Shown piece after piece: positions 50,941-63,477 of a DNA stretch of 64,000 bases. The stretch comes from Costus lasius (Eukaryota > Streptophyta > Magnoliopsida > Zingiberales > Costaceae). A program made the translations under genes and the position numbers. Below the pieces are notes generated by a model that was not told the DNA's origin, made no database searches, and worked only from the letters and a program-made list of their open reading frames with translations. The stretch covers positions 27,019,439 through 27,083,438 of the forward strand of contig CM050450.1 in the NCBI GenBank assembly GCA_027563935.2. Direction: 5' to 3'. The first letter of the stretch is position 1. Each line of letters opens with the position of its first letter.

Positions 50941-52235
50941 TTTTTTACTTGAAAAAGACAAAAATAAAGATAGAAAAAGGTTTTCTATAAAATCTAGAGA
51001 ATTTATGTAACAAACTATGCAATTAGAGAAAAAGATGATACAAATTTGCTTGGCATCCTAACCAAGCCTTTGGATCTCAACCCACTGACTGGCTCCATCA
51101 TAGAAACCAAAATTGACTGTATGCAAGTTTCCATGAGGTCTATGGAAATTGAGCAATCCTTCTTAATATAGACGATGGTGCAAATGAAAGAGATGATGAT
51201 TGACATGCATGAATTGTATTAGAAGATGACAAGGACAAGATGAAGATGACAACGAGTGCAACAACTAGACTTTGTGAGTATATCTCTTTTCATAATTTAT
51301 TTATTATTGTTTATATACACTATGTGGAATTTAGAATGGAGAGGGATTCATTATTTCTATTCTTATTATAGGCAGTATAGGTGATGGTCTTGATTTGAAA
51401 TTTTTTCAAAATTTGAACTTGAAATATAGTTGTATAACTTCTTAAACAATTTGACACTCTTTAACGCAATATTGGATGACACTTTGTAATAGAATTGTAG
51501 TACTTTGATATCTATTCGATAATTTCCTGAACTATTGTAATATAACACATGACAATTTGAAAGGCATATACCCATCTTCTATTTAAATATTCTTTTATGT
51601 ATGAATAAGGTACGTGCACAAATATTCTATTTCTAAGTTGATGCCTATTGAATAAGTGATATATGCTTGCTTAATTGTCTAAGCTATCTATAGAGCACAC
51701 TCCAAATGCAAATAAATTGCATTATGTAAAAAAAATGTTCAAAATCATCAACTCCATTGGCTAAGTAGTGCATGAGTAGCCAGGGTCATTCATCACATTT
51801 AGAGCAATTGAAGCCATGAGTTACATATACATTCAATTTGTTCTTAGCCAAGTAACTAGGAGCATTTACCAAAAGCACTTTGTACTCACGTCAAAAAGCT
51901 AAGAACAGTTTAGTAAAATCTAAATTTATTCTCAATCGAGTAACCGAGAGCCTTTATTTAAAGTAGTATACACTCACATCAAACTGTTGACAATAGTTTA
52001 GAGACATTACTTTGATCACAAATGAAGGAAAAGGAGATGCAAGTAATGCATGCAATTAACAATGAATTTGGAGTTCTCATTCTAAATATCATGCATATAT
52101 GAGTAAAATTATGTATGTATGGCTTATTCATGAAGTTGAAACTCAACATGTTGTATGAGTCTTGGATTTTGTTCATCATGAATTATAAAAAAGTTAAGTA
52201 TAAGAGAATTTAATGTCTCTAATTTATATAGACTT
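50941..52235 (+). other. Athila-like internal remnant, non-coding
   Basis: 51050-51220 contains a weak gag-like coiled stretch (CMQVSMRSMEIEQSFL..MVQMKEMMIDMHEL) with stops. 51750-51960 has two near copies of an AGTAACxxGGAGC..TTTA..GTACACTCACxTCAAA block (about 51850-51900 and 51940-51985). Nothing else recognised. Confidence 0.35.
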
Positions 52236-52620
52236 TTCAATGCCTAATATTTGCTAATTTAAGCCTTCATTTATCTCTTTTACGTTGTTTTTGACTTAAT
52301 AACTGTTTAAAATCTTAAATTTTTTTTTTTTTGCGTTTTTGTCACTTTTCATGTTAAATTATGTAAAATTGATGAATTTTGAGCAATTTGAAGCCATGAG
52401 ATGTCTTAGTGTGAAAAGACAAAGTTGTTGCTAAATTTTGGTGCAAATCAGAGCTTTAGAGAAGATCATGGTTGCACCTGTGATGCTAGTCATAGTCGTG
52501 ATCACCCTATGAAAAAGAACATAAAGAATCACAATTAGGGGCATGATTGCAGCCACAGCCATGAACGCATTGCAAAACAAAAAAGATAGTTTCTTGTAGT
52601 AAGGTTCACAATTGAATCTA
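52236..52620 (+). repeat. Athila-type LTR, 5' part, truncated
   Basis: It shares with the solo LTR at 60118 the succession TGCCT..TTTGCTAATTTAAGC, ATGAATTTTGAGCAATTTGA, GAAGCCATGAGAT, then hairpin words (GATCATGG.., GTCATAGTCGTGATCACC). It stops near 52620. Confidence 0.45.
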
Positions 52621-53057
52621 TGGCAAAGATCACTGACGTGAATCTATCTTCAACACAAAATAAGTATATGCTGAGAGAATCACAACCCAAGTCGTATTAC
52701 CATCACATCATAACTCTTTCACAACTTGAAGGATTTATACACATAGTACTCCACAAGCTAGATGTGACGACCTGGTGTGCAGGGTGCACACCCCCTTTCT
52801 ATGTGCTAGTTATGAGTGGGGCATATATACACTCACTTAGGTGAGGCTTGATGTAGAAGGGGGCCTATCAGTGCTGATGGAAACAAAACCACTAATGTTG
52901 TGTTAAGATGCGTTTGCAGGTGATCCACTGAGGAGCAATGGGACTCGGCACATAGTGTCATCCTTGGGTAAGGTCCGGGGGTATGTGGGAGCATGACGCG
53001 ACATAGTGCATAGGCGGTGCATTGTGAAAGACACTGAGCGTGCGTGGGCATTGGCGC
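52621..53057. other. Unassigned segment left of the Tekay-type LTR
   Basis: A GC-moderate stretch with no recognisable gene. The text style from 52760 (GACGACCTGGTGTGCAGGG..) suggests another LTR fragment, but no partner copy lies in the window. Confidence 0.3.
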
Positions 53058-56000
53058 TGTTACGTCCGTTACCCAGAACGGACAAAAATCAATTAAAATA
53101 TTAATAAACTAAGGGGGCTGATGTGATTGACGCGACTTGTCACTATGTGCGGTGGTCAAGCCCATGCCTCGCCCGTTCCCTACTGTCATGCGTGCCGCTT
53201 CTCCTTATTCCCCCGCCTTCGCGTTCGTCTTCCCATCACCGAACAAATGAGCGCCCCTCCCCTTCCTTCTATCAGCGCTCGCTCTCCTTCCTCGTGCGCC
53301 TCCACCTATGTCTGACTACTGCTCCGGTGAGCTCCTCCGCCGGCGACAACGAGCCCAAAACCCTCCTGTGAATAGATTCGGCGTTGCTCCCCTTTTCTCG
53401 CGCAACTTCATGCGCTGTGGACGCGGCGGCTCCATCCTTTTCGGCGTCATCGATGTCCTCTACCAGCTTTGAGTGATGCCTCCTTCCCTTCGGTGCTGAC
53501 CCTCTGCTCCGCCTCCGATCTGCTGCCCTGACCTGGTTTCTATGTCGAGTTCCGTTCGCCCTTGCCATTTCGTCTAGCGAACTAGGGCTTGGACATTGTT
53601 GCTCCGAAAGCTATTTTCTGGCGATGTTAATTGCTCCGACGAGTTCCTGTGATGAACGGAGAGCTTTCCCCTCAGTTTCTGGTGAGTTTCAAACTTGGAA
53701 ACACTATTTCGGTGGCGCTACTGTTATGATGAACTTCGGATTTTGTGCCGATGCCTTGATTTACACGTGCATGGTTGGTTCTTGCGTATTCTGGTGTTCA
53801 CATGGTGTTTTACGTTCGCACGTGGCTGCGAACTAGGTTAGTACCCTGGCCCAACTCCATACGTATTTATACAAACACATGCGAACAAACCTGGACATGT
53901 GTATCTAACGGACCTGACCTAATTAACTTGGATGTACATGTGTTAATAATAATGATAAGTGGATTAGCATAATACGTTGACTTACACAATGACTTATCTG
54001 CTAGGATCTATTGATCGATTTCGTGATTCCTGGTTGGATCTATTTCCTATGCATCTACTATTGAGGTAGGGATTCTATCCTACTTTCTTTGTTACGGTGT
54101 CAACCGCATGTGTAGTTAGCGGCACCTCCTTATTGTTGTTAACACTATTGATTACTATTCTGATTCCATTCTGCTCAAGTCATATTCCTGTTAACATAAC
54201 TTGCTTGTATGAAACATGGTATGAGTATCAGTATTGCATGCTAGTCAGTAGTTGGTATGTATTTATGTATACATATATTGAGGGATAGATATCTAGCGAT
54301 AGACATTTCAGTGTACCTCAGTTATTGCTTATTAGATTTTGAGATGCTGTGTGATCGTCTCCCTGGCCAGTGCTAGACCGAGAGAGCTTGATGATATGGG
54401 CTTAAGGTCTCGGATTTGTTGTCAACCTGGTGATCGCTTCGGTGAGATGGGTTGTACTAGTGTAGGATACTACACTAGTGAGCTGTCGACGGACAGTCGT
54501 CTCTACTGTTCGGGGAGCCATCAGTAGGGACCATTCTATCATAGAGTTGTGGGTCTTGGACCATGCTGTATCAGCTCCCAGTTTTATTTGTGTGTGATGA
54601 CACTATGTTGATGCGTATTTTAGTTTGATTATACGCTACATAGGACATGTAGATTTACAGTGATATTTCTGGTAAAATTCTTTTATTCTAATCATGCACC
54701 ATATAACTTGCTATATCCCTACTTAGCCTTCGGCTAACCCCCCTTTGACTTGCCTCTAGGTTCAGGCGTAGCTCCATCTAGAGCACTTAGATAGATAGTT
54801 GGGTGACCATGATGGAGGGCCTAACCCTGCACCTAGAAGGTTTGGTAGAGGACTAGGAGGAAGCTCACTAGGTATGGCTTTCCCTCCTAGATCACACATG
54901 GACTCTTTCCTTATTTGCACTTTCCTTATTTGCAATTTGCTTTGGTAGAGTAAATGTTTTACTTTCAATAAGGACCATATAGTTTCCATTGCATGCTAGG
55001 ATAGTATATTTGCATTTTGCAACTAACATGGCAGGTTAAGATCAGCTCAAATAAACTCTAAGAAGCTCAAGTCAAGCCACTCATCAAGTATAGCTCCAAT
55101 TATGGAAGGAGGCACTTCAACTACTTCAACTAAAGACCTCAACTTGAAGATGCTCACATTCAATGCAACTCCACACTTCCAAATCAAGCAATGGGGCCAT
55201 CCACAAGAATATAGATTTGAATTTGAGAAGAACCAGCCCACATCTTGCCATTTGAGGAGAGCCATCAATGTGCCACCCATCAAGATCCACAAATCAAGGA
55301 GGGTGATTGAATTCCAAGTTGTGCCCACACCTTATTTGGAAGGATCCCATCGAAATTCAAAGGAGATCCAATGTCATGGAGGAGGATTCGAATGCAAGGA
55401 ATGACCAGCCACAAACTTTCCAATAGCGCCAAGCCATCAATGCCCCAATCAAGATCCACAATTTGGGGAAGCCATCGAAGGAGGAATTCGAAATTCAAAG
55501 AAGATCCAATGTACCTAGCTGAAAATTCATCCAAGCCAAAAGAGGAAGTCTCCTAGCCGCCCAAGCTTTGAAGGAAGTTTTTCAAAAGAGATTCGATGTT
55601 TCAAGCCACAATTCCATCCAAGCCAAGAAGGAAAGAGCTCAAGGAATTCGGCCACAAGAAGGAAAGCTCCAACCGAAACTTCAATGTAAAATTTTCTCTT
55701 TACTACTTTGTAATTTTGGCTAGGGTAAAAATGTCACCCTTACCCTTGGCCCAACTAGCCTATAAGTTGTAATCTTCCCTCTTATTGTTGATTAGTTGCC
55801 CTAGATAAAAAACTTGTGTTAGCATTGGTGCATGTGTCGCCTAAGATTTTCTACCTCCCTCTTTTCTAAAAGGGCCGAGCCCTTTTCCCCTTTACCTCTT
55901 CTCCTCTTCTAGCCGAGAGTTCTATTCCCCTCCTTCACCCTCAACACTTCTCCAAGCGCAATCAAACTCTGTCCAATCATTGGTGTGAATGCAAACTTGA

Positions 56001-56918
56001 AGCCGAGCACAAGATTGAAGAAAACCATCAATCAAGCTAAGTTTTCTAACTCTTTGTGATGCTTTCTTCCTTTCTTCAAGAGCATTTCCTACACTGATTT
56101 GATTTTTTGGTTGTAGGTTGGCGCAAGTTTTGGAGATCCACTTGGTGCAAGTCATCTCTCCTTCTTCCACCCCACCCCCCTTAAAAGTAGATAGTCCTAA
56201 TCTTGTTAGCAAGAGAATTTGGGAGCCTATCTCCCCTCTTGATCTTAAATCATTGTTGGACACTTATTTTTCATGACATTCACCCACACATGTGTGGGCT
56301 TTGAATGATTGCATGTGTGTAAGCTCATGGGGCCCTACTTCGTTGCCATCAACCATTGGACCGGTGAAGAACGGGAAGGTGACCCCTTCTATTCTCAAGG
56401 GGTCCAAGGTGAGTGTTTATTTTCAAGTCATTTCCTTCTTGCCAGTAGTTTTAAAGTAATTGTACTTTCGGTTTTCTCTATTATAAAATACAAAAAATAT
56501 TTTTCCAACCGCGTTAGAGTAATTCCCGGTTTTATTACAAAATACAAAAAAAAAAATATTTTGCAAAAGCATTGTTTGCATGCACTCTGTTTGTGGTTGA
56601 ACCCCCCTCATCAAACCACTAATCTAGGTGGGTTTGAGCTGCATCTATTTGGTTTGATGTTTATTAAGTTATATTATTGTTGGACTTATTGACCGCTGCG
56701 CCGGTCGTGTTATCAGTTGGGCTCTGTTGATCACTGCGCCGGTTTTGTGTCTGTTGTCCTGCATTATGGATATTCTGTGGTCGGGTTGGCCTTCTGTTAT
56801 GTTATTATATTTGTTCTGTACCTCTTGGGTTTTGCGTTGACTTGTCAGGTATAGTGTTGTTGCATCCCGAGGATGGGATTCTCGGCGTGGGTCCCGGGTG
56901 GCGCTCGGGGGCATAACA
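53058..56918 (+). repeat. 5' LTR of a Tekay/Del-type chromovirus, with an insertion
   Basis: It starts TGTTACGTCCG and ends GGGGGCATAACA, with tips TGTTA..TAACA. Its first about 920 bp match the 3' LTR at 62537-63477 with many substitutions. The end, with ATCCCGAGGATGGGATTCTC and two GCTGCGCCGG words, is typical of long Tekay-type LTRs. About 1.7 kb in the middle (about 54990-56690) looks foreign. Confidence 0.8.
54990..56690 (+). mobile_element. Probable foreign insertion in the Tekay-type LTR, unidentified
   Basis: The style changes: dispersed AAGCCATCAA / CAAGCCAAGAAGGAAAG / AAGGAATTCG words with sliding repeats (55060-55690), then TTTGTAATTTTGGCTAGGGT and a CT-rich stretch, then paired ATTATAAAATACAAAAAATA words (56480-56560). 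This looks like the 3' untranslated region and LTR of a Ty3/gypsy element, but boundaries were not found. Short ORFs are not credible genes. Confidence 0.35.
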
Positions 56919-56923
56919 ATTAG

Positions 56924-56935
56924 TGGTGTCAGAGG
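56924..56935 (+). other. PBS of the Tekay-type element
   Basis: TGGTGTCAGAGG begins 5 bases after the 5' LTR end. It is the initiator-Met type PBS TGGTATCAGAGC with two changes. Confidence 0.7.
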
Positions 56936-57082
56936 ATTTGGTTTAGGGTTTTGAACTAGACTTAATGACTTAGGAAAACACTAGGATTTAAGAAAATGCG
57001 TTAGTGTTAACCGTGTTCGATTTTGATAACCTGTGACTTTCTAATCAATGTAAAGTCTATCATTGTTGTTGCATTATAGGAA

Positions 57083-58185
57083 ATGACACCTAAGAAGAGC
57101 TCTCGTTTGGGATGGATGGCTAGGTTAGCTCGCGAAGCGATAAGCTTACCACTTAGTTGGATGCGGAGGGCTTTTGGTTCTGGTGAAGAGAGAAGGGAAG
57201 AACCTTATGTAGCAGCTCTGTGTGTTCAACATGAGACGACATTAGCAAAGTTGGGAGCAGACGATGCGCTCCAGAGCCCCCTATCCAAGAACCACCATTG
57301 CATAAATCCTGCGAAACTCCCTCGACTGCAGTGATGGAATTAGCTTCTCGCTTTACTGCCATGGGGAGCGAAGATGTGGGGTGTTTTCTGGACTACCAGA
57401 TCCGTGGGAGGCCACACGCTGGTTACAAAGTGTGACCGATATGCTTAACCTATTGCAGTGCCCTAATGATCAGAGAGTAATGCTAGCGGAATACTTCCTC
57501 TCCGATGACGCGAAAGACTGGTTCGAAGGACTCGAACAAACTATCGGTGCGGCCCGTTTTGGCTGGGATATTTTCTGTGAGGCATTCCACGCCGAGTACT
57601 TTCCAAAGACTTTTCACGAGACACTGTGCCATGAATTCATGACCCTGGAGCAGAATGGGCGATCTGTTGACGAGTATTTGGCAAATTTCCAATGGTTGCC
57701 TAAGATGTTTCCAAATATGGTACCAATGGTTGTTGATCGGTCAAAATAATTCATCCGTGGGCTGGACTCTCATATCGTGCGAGGGACCAACGCAGCTCCT
57801 CCTGAGGACTTCCAGGTTGTTGTCGCTATGGCTCGCCGATCTGAGTTGTGCGAGAAGAATATTGACCAGAAGCGCTGTAAATGCAAGGCGCTTGCTTCAA
57901 GCCATTCAAGGGATTTTGGGTTTTCTGCTAGCAGGAGTTCACCTATGTAGAGATCAAGTTCTCGATCGATCCAGCCGGGTCAAAAATCATGGGCCCTAGG
58001 GTCCATGTCTATGCGGTCTATCTAGTCACCACCACCGAGTATTGGGTTATCATTTGACCCGAGGACATGCTATCAGTGTGGGGAGTTTGGTCATATTCCC
58101 CGAGATTGCCCACTCTAGTATGTTCAGTGCCACTATTGTCATGAGATGGGCCATAAGGGGAAGCAAGCCCAGTCTGTACTACAAG
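57083..58185 (+). pseudogene. gag: Tekay-type gag pseudogene with two zinc knuckles
   Basis: It starts MTPKKSSRLGW. The core reads LPDPWEATRWLQSVTDMLNL, EYFLSDDAKDWFEG and FEALF-like FCEAFHAEYFP. Two zinc knuckles follow: CYQCGEFGHIPRDCP (about 58072-58116) and CHYCHEMGHKGKQ (about 58131-58169), the second lacking its last Cys. Several stops and at least two frameshifts occur. Confidence 0.85.
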
Positions 58186-60112
58186 CAAGAAGATTAATTA
58201 GCAGTGAATGTCAAGGATATTTGATATCTATTGTTGATGTGGGGGATCAGACTCCAATTCCTATTAAATGTGTGCTAATTGTCAGGAAATTTCCTGAGGA
58301 ATTGCCTGGATTACCCCCAGACAGGGCTATTGACTTCATCATTGATCTCCAGCCGGGTGTTGCGCCTATCTCCAAAGCTCCATATCGGATGGCGCTTATG
58401 AACTTAAAGAATTAAAGGTTCAGTTATAGGAGCTGCTTGATAAAGGATTTATCAGACCCAATGCATCTTCCTAGGGTGCTCCTGTCCTTTTTGTGAAGAA
58501 GGATGATTCATTTCGACTGTGTTGATTACAGACAGTTGAATGCACTTACTGTCAAGAATAAGTATCCTTTGCCATGGATTGATGATTTGTTCGATTAGCT
58601 TAAGGGTACTTGTGTTTATTCAAAGATTGATTTGAGATCAGGATATCATCAGTTGAGGATTCGTGGAGAGGACATGTCAAAAACTCCTTTTCGAACATGT
58701 TATGGGCACTACGAGTGTCTTGTGATGCCCTTTGGTATGTTTAATGCGCCAGCGGCTTTTATGGATATGATGAACTAGGTATTCATTGATTATCTAGACC
58801 GGTTCGTAGTACTCTTTATTGACGATATATTAATTTATTCTCGTAGCAGAGCAGAGCACAAGTGACATCTTCGGATTATGCTAGAAACTCTTAGGAGAGA
58901 GCAGTTATATGCTAAATACAACAAGTGTGCTTTCTGGCTAAGTGAAGTCACATTCTTGGGACATGTGATTTCTAGCGAAGGTGTTGTTGTAGACCCTAAG
59001 AAGATTAGGGCTATCATGGAATGGGAAAGTCCGAAGACCATGACAGAGGTTCGGAGTTTCCTTGGGCTTGCTAGATATTATAGAAAATTTGTTGAGGATT
59101 TTTCTAAAATTGCTATTCTACTGACAAATTTGACGAAGAAAGAAGTTAAGTTTTTCTGGGATGAAAATTATGAAAATAGCTTTATGGAGTTGAAAAGAAG
59201 ACTTATTAGTACACCTATATTGGTACTTCCGACAGGTGACGAGGGGTATACAGTTTATACAGATGCATCTTTTCAAGGTTTAGGTGCGGCATTGATGCAG
59301 TATGATAAGGTCATTGCTTATGCCTCACGTCAACTCAAAGAGCATGAAAAGAATTATCCAGTGCATGATTTGGAGTTAGCTGCTATGGTATTCGCCCTTA
59401 GGATCTGGTGACATTATCTGTATGGTGTTTACCTTTGAGATTTTCACGGATCATCAAAGTTTAAAATATTTATTCTCACAAAAAGAGTTAAATATGAGGC
59501 AATGTAGATTTAGGTGTAGAGATTGTGTGCCCTACTAAGCATGGATGTTTAGCCGTGATGATGGCAGACCCTCCTATTGTGTAGAGAATTATTAAGGCAC
59601 AACCAAATGGTTGGTACTTGCAGGCTATTATAACAAAGGATAAGAGAGAAGAATTTACTCAAGATTCTGAGGGTGTAATAAGATGTTGGAACCATTTATG
59701 TGTACCTGAGATCATTAAGGAAGAGTTACTAGAAGAAGCACACAAGTCGAGATTCACGATATATCCTAGTGCCACGAAGATGTATAGGGATCTCAGGAAG
59801 TATTAATGATGGGAAAGAATGAAAAGAGATGTCGCAGATTATGTTGGGCATTGTCTGGTATACCAGCAAGTCAAGATTGAACATAAGAAACCTTTTGGAC
59901 TTTTACAGAGTATTCCGATCCCTGAGTGAAAATGGGAACATATTAGTATGGACTTCGTGACGGATCTTTCGTGGTCGCATACTAGCCACGACTCGATAGG
60001 GTGATCGTGGACAGGTTGACCAAGTCGGGCTCATTTCTTGCGTATAAAGGAGACTTACTTGATGGACAAGCCGGCATGATTGTATTGTAGTAAGATTATA
60101 CGGCTGCATGGG
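58186..60112 (+). pseudogene. pol: Tekay-type pol pseudogene, first part (RT, RNase H, integrase N-terminus); protease deleted
   Basis: The gag tail jumps to FPEELPGLPPDRAIDFIIDL just before RT, so the protease is deleted. RT blocks include [32 protein letters not shown] and the catalytic FIDDILIYS (58816-58842). RNase [35 protein letters not shown] (the 177-codon open stretch 58878-59411). The integrase N-terminus is partly deleted and reaches the catalytic domain near MDFVTDL. It is cut at 60117 by a solo LTR. Confidence 0.85.
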
Positions 60113-60374
60113 GTTCCTGATGCGTTGCATTCACATCATATTTTTGCCTGTATTTTACATGATATTTGGGCTTAATTAAATGATTTTATATAATTTTTAG
60201 TGTTTTTATCTTCTTTTGTATGAAAATTTAACTTTTCTTGATTTTTATAAAAATGCAAGTAAAATGACATGAAAACGATGGATTTTATGAGTTTTAAGGC
60301 CATAGCATGATTTTTGAGGAAATTACGAAGTCGCACATCAAATTTGGAGTGAAAACAGTGTCAGACGCAACTTT

Positions 60375-60580
60375 CACGGTCGTAGCTGTGAGTCTTTTGG
60401 CTGGCCGTGAGTTTCGCGTTCAAAGGGGTGAAATCGCAGCTAAGTATAAAAGTTCACAGAAACTTTCACGCGTGAGGCCGTGAGTCCTTTATGGGCCGTG
60501 AGTTTTTCTGTGTACATAAATTTGTATTCACAGAAACTTTCACGGTCGCAGCCGTGATCAATTTATGGGCGTGAGTATTT
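60375..60580 (+). repeat. Hairpin-word array in the solo LTR (TCACGG..CCGTGA)
   Basis: Repeated TTTCACGGTCG / GCCGTGAGT words form three blocks, each CACGG-x-CCGTGAG plus GGGCGTGAG or GGCCGTGAG. The block near 60540 has TCACGG/CCGTGA arms around a 7-base loop. Confidence 0.8.
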
Positions 60581-60677
60581 CCTCCTCTTCTAGTTTTTCA
60601 CTCGATTCGACCTCGAATCGTGTTAGAATTGAACCAAACTCTCCAGAATTCTTTCTTATGAGTTCTCAATCGATTAA

Positions 60678-60690
60678 ACTATAAAAGGAG
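60678..60690 (+). promoter_or_regulatory. TATA box of the solo LTR
   Basis: CTATAAAAGGAGG, about 560 bp into the LTR, with a purine-rich stretch after it. It marks the U3-R border about 30 bp downstream and places the hairpin array about 100-300 bp upstream of the start. Confidence 0.75.
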
Positions 60691-61596
60691 GGATTTTTGG
60701 AGGGCAAAAGAGACTTTCTTTTGGGTGAAGACGTAGATGGGCGGTGGCTAGGGTGAAATTGACTTCCAGAGCATAATTCAAGCGAGGAATCATGCAAAGG
60801 GGAGGATTGAACACTTAATCTTGACCTCCAGATCGAGGATAAGCATTTCTAATTAGTTTCCTAGTGATTTCTTGTACTTTTGATAGGATTCAATGCAATA
60901 TTCATCTATATTTATACTGTATATGATGAACATGAGCGAGTAAACTTCTTTTTGGGATTAGGGATGTAGCCCACTGATATTTATGAATTAAATTTTATAT
61001 TTTTGTTCTTTAACATGATTATTATAGCATTGATTTGATCAGAATTGAGTTTATTATGTGATTTATTATGGCCAAGAATGTTTACGTCTTAGACGTTGCG
61101 AGAAGGACCGGGAGTTGAATCGCAATGTCGGATCTATTCTTTTCAAACCTACGAATCCAATCACGAGAGTAGTTTGGATTCGTTTGAAGGATTTCAAGAT
61201 TTTTCATAGAACTTAATTGCGTAGTTGCATTAATTGTCACGAGAGTAGGGAGTAAGCGTAACTAGGTACCGGATTATGCTTTGGGAGGAGGTAATCTGTA
61301 CCTTAGGAAAAATCCCTTACATTACTATAATATTATGTTCAATGAATAATTTTTATTAAATTTGTAATTATCAGTGTAGTGAAACTTCGAGTCTTGACCT
61401 CTTAAAAATTAATTTTTTTACCCTAAAATGCTACCTTTGTTGGTTTTCGTACTTAAAGTTCACACAAAATCACAAATTAATCAGTTTAGATATAAACGAG
61501 TTGTGTAATTAGTACTTGACTGCTAGATTCTCGTTGGGAATTATACCTTATTTTATTACTTCGATAAATCCATGCATTTGCAGACGCATCAGTTTC

Positions 61597-62437
61597 TGTC
61601 AACATTATTTCTGACAGAGACCCATGGTTCACATCTCGATTATGGGGTAGCTTACAGAAGGCTTTGGGAACTGAACTGCGGTTTAGTACTGCTTATCACC
61701 CGCAGACTGACGGTCAGTCTAAGCGAACTATTCAGATGCTAGAGGACAAGCTCCGGGCCTATGTCGTAGACTTTACAGATGGTTAGGAATGCCACCTACA
61801 CTTAGTGGAATTTGCATATAATAATAGTTATCACTTTGCTATTCAGATGACACCTTTCGAAGCTTTATACGGTAGAAGGTGCAGATCCCCGGTGTTATGG
61901 GACGAAGCAGGTGAAGACCATGTATTGGGACCGGCTATGTTGGAATATAATGCTGAGAGGGTTCAACTTATCTGTAAAAAATTATTAACTGCCCAAAGAC
62001 GACAAAAGAGTTATGCGAACAAGAGACAGCGTCCTCTCGAGTTTGATGTCAGCGATCACGTGTTTCTTTGAGTTTCTCCGAAGAAGGGTACGACTAGATT
62101 CGAGATACTGGAGAGGGTTGGACCCGTCGCATACCGATCAGCGCTTCCACCGATGTACTCACACATCCACTTAGTATTCCATGTGTCCATGTTGCGCAAG
62201 TACATAGCAGATCCATCTCATGTGTTGACACACAGTGCTGTTCATGTCAGGCAGGATGCGACATATTCGGAGATGCTTGTGGAAATCTTAGGTCGCAAAG
62301 AACACCAATTGAGAAATAAAATTATTAGTCTGATTAAAGTCAAATGGAAGAATCATCCTGGGAGTGAGGTGACTTGGGAGCGTGAGGATGAGTTTATGAG
62401 GAGACATCCAGTCTGTTTCCGGAGAGAGAGGAGTTAG
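61597..62437 (+). pseudogene. pol: Tekay-type pol pseudogene, second part (integrase core C-terminus, chromodomain)
   Basis: It resumes [17 protein letters not shown] and continues [16 protein letters not shown], where the catalytic Glu of the TE/SE motif is now Lys. AFEALYGRRCRSP follows, then MYSHIHLVFHVSMLRKYIAD and a chromodomain-like end (KVKWKNHPGSEVTWEREDEF). Stops are present at about 61785 and 62070. Confidence 0.85.
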
Positions 62438-62525
62438 ACGAGTGACTATTGTATTATTGCTTTTGTAATCCTGTTTATGTACTATTAATAAATGTGTTTG
62501 AATTTGGTGGACCAAATTCTTCTAT

Positions 62526-62536
62526 GGTAGGGAGAA
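62526..62536 (+). other. PPT of the Tekay-type element
   Basis: GGTAGGGAGAA lies directly before the 3' LTR start TGTTATG. Confidence 0.7.
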
Positions 62537-63477
62537 TGTTATGTCTGTGACCCAAAACTGACAAAAATCAATTAAAATATTAAAAAACTAAGGGGGTTGA
62601 TGTGATTGACGTGACTTGTCATTGTGCGTGCCATGCCTTGCCCGTTCCCTGCTATCACGCATGCTGCTTCTCCTTATTTCCCCCCTCCTTCATGTTCATC
62701 ATCCTATCACCGAACAAACGAGCGCCCCTCTCCTTCCTTTGATCAGCACTCGCTCTCCTTCCTCGTGCACCTCCACCTGCGTCTGACGACTGCTCCGACG
62801 AGCTCCTTCATTGGCGACGACGAGGCTGAAACCCTCCTGTGAATAGATGTGGTGTTGCTCCCCTTTTCTCTCACGACTTTTTGTGCTACGGATGTGGCGG
62901 CTCTGTCCTTTCTGGCGTCAGCGACGTCCTCTACAAGCTTTGAGTGATGCCTCCTTCCCTTCGGTGCTGACCCTCTGCTCTGGCTCCAATCCGCTGCCCT
63001 GACCTGATTTCTGTGTCGACTTCCGTTTGCCATTGACATTTCGTCCGACGAACTAGGGCTTAGACATTATTGCACTGAAAGCTATTTTCTGGCGATGTTA
63101 ACTACTCCGACGAATTCCTGTGATGAACGGCATGCTTTCCCCTCAGTTTCCGGCGGGATTCGAACTCGAAAACACTGTTCTGGCAAACTTTGGATTTCAT
63201 GCCGATGCCTCAGTCTAAGCGCGGGTGGTTGGTTCTTGCGTATTTCAGCATTCACATGGTGTTTTACGTTCGCACATGGCTACGAACTAGGTTAGAACCT
63301 TGACCCAACTTCATACGTATTTATATGAATGCATGCGAACAAAGCTGGACATGTGTATCTGACAGACTTAATTAAATAACCTAGATCTGGACAAAATCAC
63401 CTAATTAACTTGGATCTGCATGTTAATAATACTGATAAGTGGATTAGCATAATACATTGACTTACACGATGACTTAT
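62537..63477 (+). repeat. 3' LTR of the Tekay-type element, first part
   Basis: TGTTATGTCTGTGACCCAAA and onward match 53058-53998 in order (CTAAGGGGGTTGATGTGATT, GAGCGCCCC, TTCCCTTCGGTGCTGACCCT and others). It is cut at 63477 by another LTR. Divergence from the 5' copy is many times that between the LTRs of the 2414-10755 element, so this is an old insertion. Confidence 0.85.

Larger units (their letters stand above)
60118..61591 (+). mobile_element. Solo LTR (Athila type) inside the integrase core, target duplication GTTCC/GTTTC
   Basis: 1,474 bp. The tips TGATGCG..CGCATCA are perfectly inverted. Left flank GTTCC (60113-60117) and right flank GTTTC (61592-61596) differ by one base. Counting only one flank copy, the integrase reading passes from HGVP to VNIISDRD in frame, as in intact relatives. 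The hairpin-word array (60375-60580) lies upstream of TATA (60678-60690). The terminal block TATTTTATTACTTCGATAAA is at 61550-61569. Confidence 0.92.

Noticed and set aside
55102..55404. 100-codon ORF MEGGTSTTSTKDLN..
   Set aside because: Low-complexity sequence inside an LTR insertion; codon pattern follows the sliding nucleotide repeats.
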